Assembly (NCBI GenBank): GCA_002429315.1
Contig: DIZC01000016.1
Location: 1-24,593, forward strand
From: Alphaproteobacteria bacterium UBA6038
Lineage (GTDB): Bacteria; Pseudomonadota; Alphaproteobacteria; Micropepsales; Micropepsaceae
Direction: 5' to 3'
Length of the DNA: 24,593 bases
In this document: piece by piece, positions 22,775 through 24,593 of the stretch
Position numbering within the stretch: position 1 is the stretch's first letter
Layout: every line of letters starts with the position of its first letter
Program-made: the position numbers and the translations under genes
Notes under the pieces: generated by a model
Databases searched by the model: none
The model's input: only the letters and a program-made list of their open reading frames with translations
Told to the model about the DNA's origin: nothing

Positions 22775-24388
22775 ATGTCCGCCGCATCCGTCCCCATTCG
22801 CAGCCCATGGCTTGCGCCCGCCGAACTCGTGTTCCTCGGCGCGGTGATCCTCGCCTGGGGCATTTTCGTCATCTGCCTCGGCAAGGACATGTCGTGGGAC
22901 TTCCGCAACTACCATTGGTATGTCCCCTACGCCTTCCTGGACGGCCGGATGGGCTTCGACGTCGCGGTGGCGCACCAGGCGACCTACTACAATCCCGTTC
23001 TCGACATTCCCTTCTACCTTCTCGCGACGCATGCGCCGTCGTGGCTCGCGCTGGGCGTGCTGGGCGCCGTGCAGGGCGCCAATATCGTTCCGCTCTACCT
23101 CATCGCGCGGTCGCTGCTGCGCATCCCGCACGTCCAACTGGCCGCGGCGTTGCTCGCGCTGTTCTGCATGAGCGGCAGCCTGACCGTCGGGCTCGCCGGC
23201 ACCACCTATTACGACAATGTGCTCAGCCTGTTCGTGCTGGGCGGGTTGGCCGCTCTCATTGTCAATCGCGACGCCTTGCGGGACGGTCCGCTGGCGCCGG
23301 CGCTGCTGATCAGCGGCCTCGCCGGCTTCGCGGTCGGAGCGGCGGTGGGACTGAAACTTCCGCAAGCGCCGTTCGCCATCGGCTTTGCGGCGGCGCTTGC
23401 CGCGCTGCCCGGGAGCCTGAAGCGCCGCGGCGCAAGGCTCATCGCCGGTGCAATCGGCGGCATCTTCGGCGTTGTCCTGTTCGCCGGCTTCTGGTTCGTG
23501 AAACTGTATCGCGAGACCGGCAATCCGCTGTTCCCGTATTTCAACCAGTATTTCCATTCGCCCCTGGCGCTGCAGGCCTCCTACCGCGACACCCGGTTCA
23601 TTCCGCACCGCCTGCCAAAGCGGCTGCTGTTCCCGATCCTGTTCTCGTTCCACTGGCAGGTGGCGAACGACCTCCCGTTCCAGGACATCCGGGTCGGCGT
23701 CGCCTATGTAATGGCGATTCTCACCGCGCCGATCTCGCTGCTCCGGCGGTGGTTCAAGGATAGCGGATTGATCGATCCCGCCGCGGCTTGGCCGCTGTTG
23801 GCGTTTGCCGGCGTCTCGTATGTCGTCTGGCTGCTCATCTTCGGCATCTACCGCTACATCCTGTGTCTCGAGATGCTGGCGCCGATCCTGATCGTCGCCC
23901 TAGTCGGTCTGTGGCCGATCGGCCGGCGCATCCAGGTGGCCGTGCTGGCGGTGCTTGCTGCCGCCATCGTGATGACGATGCGCTACGACATGCTGGACCG
24001 CGCGCCGCTCGGCGACCCCTACATCCAGGTTCCGGTGCCGCCGGTGAAAGACCCGCGCCACAGCATGATCCTGATGACGGGCGAGGCGCCGATGGGATAT
24101 ATCGTGCCGGAGATTCCGCCCGAAGTTCCGGTCGCGCGGATCGACGGCTGGATGATCCGGCCCGAGGACGGCTCGAAGCTCACGGCGGAAACGCGGGCTC
24201 GGATTCGAGCCTTTCGGGGCGACCTGTACGTGATTGCGGATCAATACGAGGTCGGGCGCGCCGGCGGCGCGCTCGCCGATTACGGGCTCGGCATGCGATG
24301 GACGGAGTGCCAACTGTTCACGACCAATCTGGGCGGGACATACCGGTTCTGTCCGCTCAAGCATTTGCCGCCGAAAGCGCCGCGATGA
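22775..24388 (+). CDS. polytopic membrane protein, probable GT-C/GT87-type glycosyltransferase
   Basis: A 537-residue integral membrane protein with about ten hydrophobic helices and a soluble C-terminal domain of about 120 residues. The first loop after helix 1 has acidic and aromatic residues (KDMSWDFRNYHWYVPYAFL in part), and the next has HQATYYNPVLDIPFYLLAT; such a large first periplasmic loop with an Asp is typical of GT-C enzymes that use polyprenyl-linked sugars. No exact family can be named. The C-terminal part contains WMIRPEDGSKLTAETRARI and YVIADQYEVGRAG. I chose the ATG at 22775 over an upstream GTG at 22739. The gene overlaps the following GT2 gene by 4 bases (ATGA), so the two are probably co-translated and may act on one glycan. 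Confidence 0.7.
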   Translation: MSAASVPIRSPWLAPAELVFLGAVILAWGIFVICLGKDMSWDFRNYHWYVPYAFLDGRMGFDVAVAHQATYYNPVLDIPFYLLATHAPSWLALGVLGAVQGANIVPLYLIARSLLRIPHVQLAAALLALFCMSGSLTVGLAGTTYYDNVLSLFVLGGLAALIVNRDALRDGPLAPALLISGLAGFAVGAAVGLKLPQAPFAIGFAAALAALPGSLKRRGARLIAGAIGGIFGVVLFAGFWFVKLYRETGNPLFPYFNQYFHSPLALQASYRDTRFIPHRLPKRLLFPILFSFHWQVANDLPFQDIRVGVAYVMAILTAPISLLRRWFKDSGLIDPAAAWPLLAFAGVSYVVWLLIFGIYRYILCLEMLAPILIVALVGLWPIGRRIQVAVLAVLAAAIVMTMRYDMLDRAPLGDPYIQVPVPPVKDPRHSMILMTGEAPMGYIVPEIPPEVPVARIDGWMIRPEDGSKLTAETRARIRAFRGDLYVIADQYEVGRAGGALADYGLGMRWTECQLFTTNLGGTYRFCPLKHLPPKAPR

Positions 24389-24593
24389 CCGAATCCCCGG
24401 CGCGAATCGCGGTTCTCATTCCCTGCTACAACGAGGAAGCCGCCATCGGGAAAGTGGTGCGCGATTTCCGCGCGGCGCTCCCGGATGCGCAGGTGTTGGT
24501 CTACGACAACAATTCGAAGGACCGCACCGTAGAGGAAGCGCGCGCGGCGGGCGCCATCGTGCGCAACGAGCTGCGGCAGGGCAAAGGCAATGT
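24385..24593 (+). CDS. GT2-family glycosyltransferase, N-terminal part (runs off window)
   Basis: The first 69 codons of a GT-A fold glycosyltransferase. The start reads RIAVLIPCYNEEAAIGKVV, followed by VLVYDNNSKDRTVEEA and RNELRQGKGN at the edge. IPCYNEE and the DNNSxD segment are the nucleotide-sugar-binding motifs of GT2 enzymes, and the RQGKG turn is typical of dolichol/polyprenyl-phosphate sugar synthases. Such enzymes often supply the lipid-linked sugar used by a GT-C partner, which fits the overlapping upstream gene. The rest of the gene is outside the window. Confidence 0.88.
   Translation, partial: MTESPARIAVLIPCYNEEAAIGKVVRDFRAALPDAQVLVYDNNSKDRTVEEARAAGAIVRNELRQGKGN

Noticed and set aside
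22742..23653. Minus-strand open frame of 303 codons
   Set aside because: Antisense to the polytopic membrane protein; its Arg/Glu/Gln-rich translation is an artefact of GC-rich codons.
1..24593. CRISPR arrays, insertion sequences, rRNA genes and replication origins
   Set aside because: No regularly spaced repeats, transposase-like frames with terminal repeats, rRNA-like sequence or origin features were seen.

Overview
The window looks like chromosomal DNA of a GC-rich alphaproteobacterium. The main evidence is a CpdR-type receiver protein encoded divergently from an N-formylglutamate amidohydrolase, the gene style of the envelope genes on the right, and a small minus-strand RNA that resembles the alphaproteobacterial alpha-r8/MmgR family. 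The genus cannot be fixed from the sequence; groups near Caulobacterales, Rhizobiales or Micropepsales would all fit.

Layout. (1) 1-5229, minus strand: the first 1743 codons of a giant SpvB/TcdB-like protein with FG-GAP and RHS/YD repeats. The reading frame is unbroken to the left edge, so the C-terminus is outside the window. (2) 5574-6548, minus strand: a TonB-like energy-transducer protein and a small anchored Gln/Ser/Gly-rich protein, tightly coupled, with a possible promoter at 6573-6601. (3) 6763-16482, plus strand: one dense type II secretion (T2SS) operon in the order gspE-F-G-I-J-L-M-C/N-like-D-K. Most junctions overlap by 1-11 bases. No gspH and no prepilin peptidase (gspO) is present, and GspG has lost its usual C-terminal calcium loop. 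(4) 16483-18318: a poorly coding, decayed stretch with a frameshifted amino-acid-permease remnant and an intact small excisionase-like helix-turn-helix gene, ending at the 3' end of tRNA-Val(GAC). This looks like the edge of an integrated or rearranged region. (5) 18319-20178: tRNA-Val with its own good promoter, cpdR (minus), an N-formylglutamate amidohydrolase gene (plus) and a small hypothetical gene (minus). (6) 20224-20637: an intergenic region holding the MmgR-like sRNA with a strong intrinsic terminator and an upstream palindrome. (7) 20638-24593, plus strand: an LpxH-family metallophosphatase, a GT4-type glycosyltransferase, a polytopic membrane protein of probable GT-C type, and the start of a GT2 glycosyltransferase, together suggesting envelope glycolipid or polysaccharide work.

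How the parts may work together. The T2SS genes encode the ATPase, inner-membrane platform, pseudopilins and secretin of a machine that exports folded periplasmic proteins. The neighbouring giant SpvB/RHS protein is an attractive but unproven client, and the TonB-like and small anchored proteins could be accessory envelope parts. The right half is ordinary chromosomal material. The most interesting points are the shortened GspG in a GspH-less T2SS beside the SpvB/RHS gene, the puzzling start of the SpvB gene, and the sRNA.
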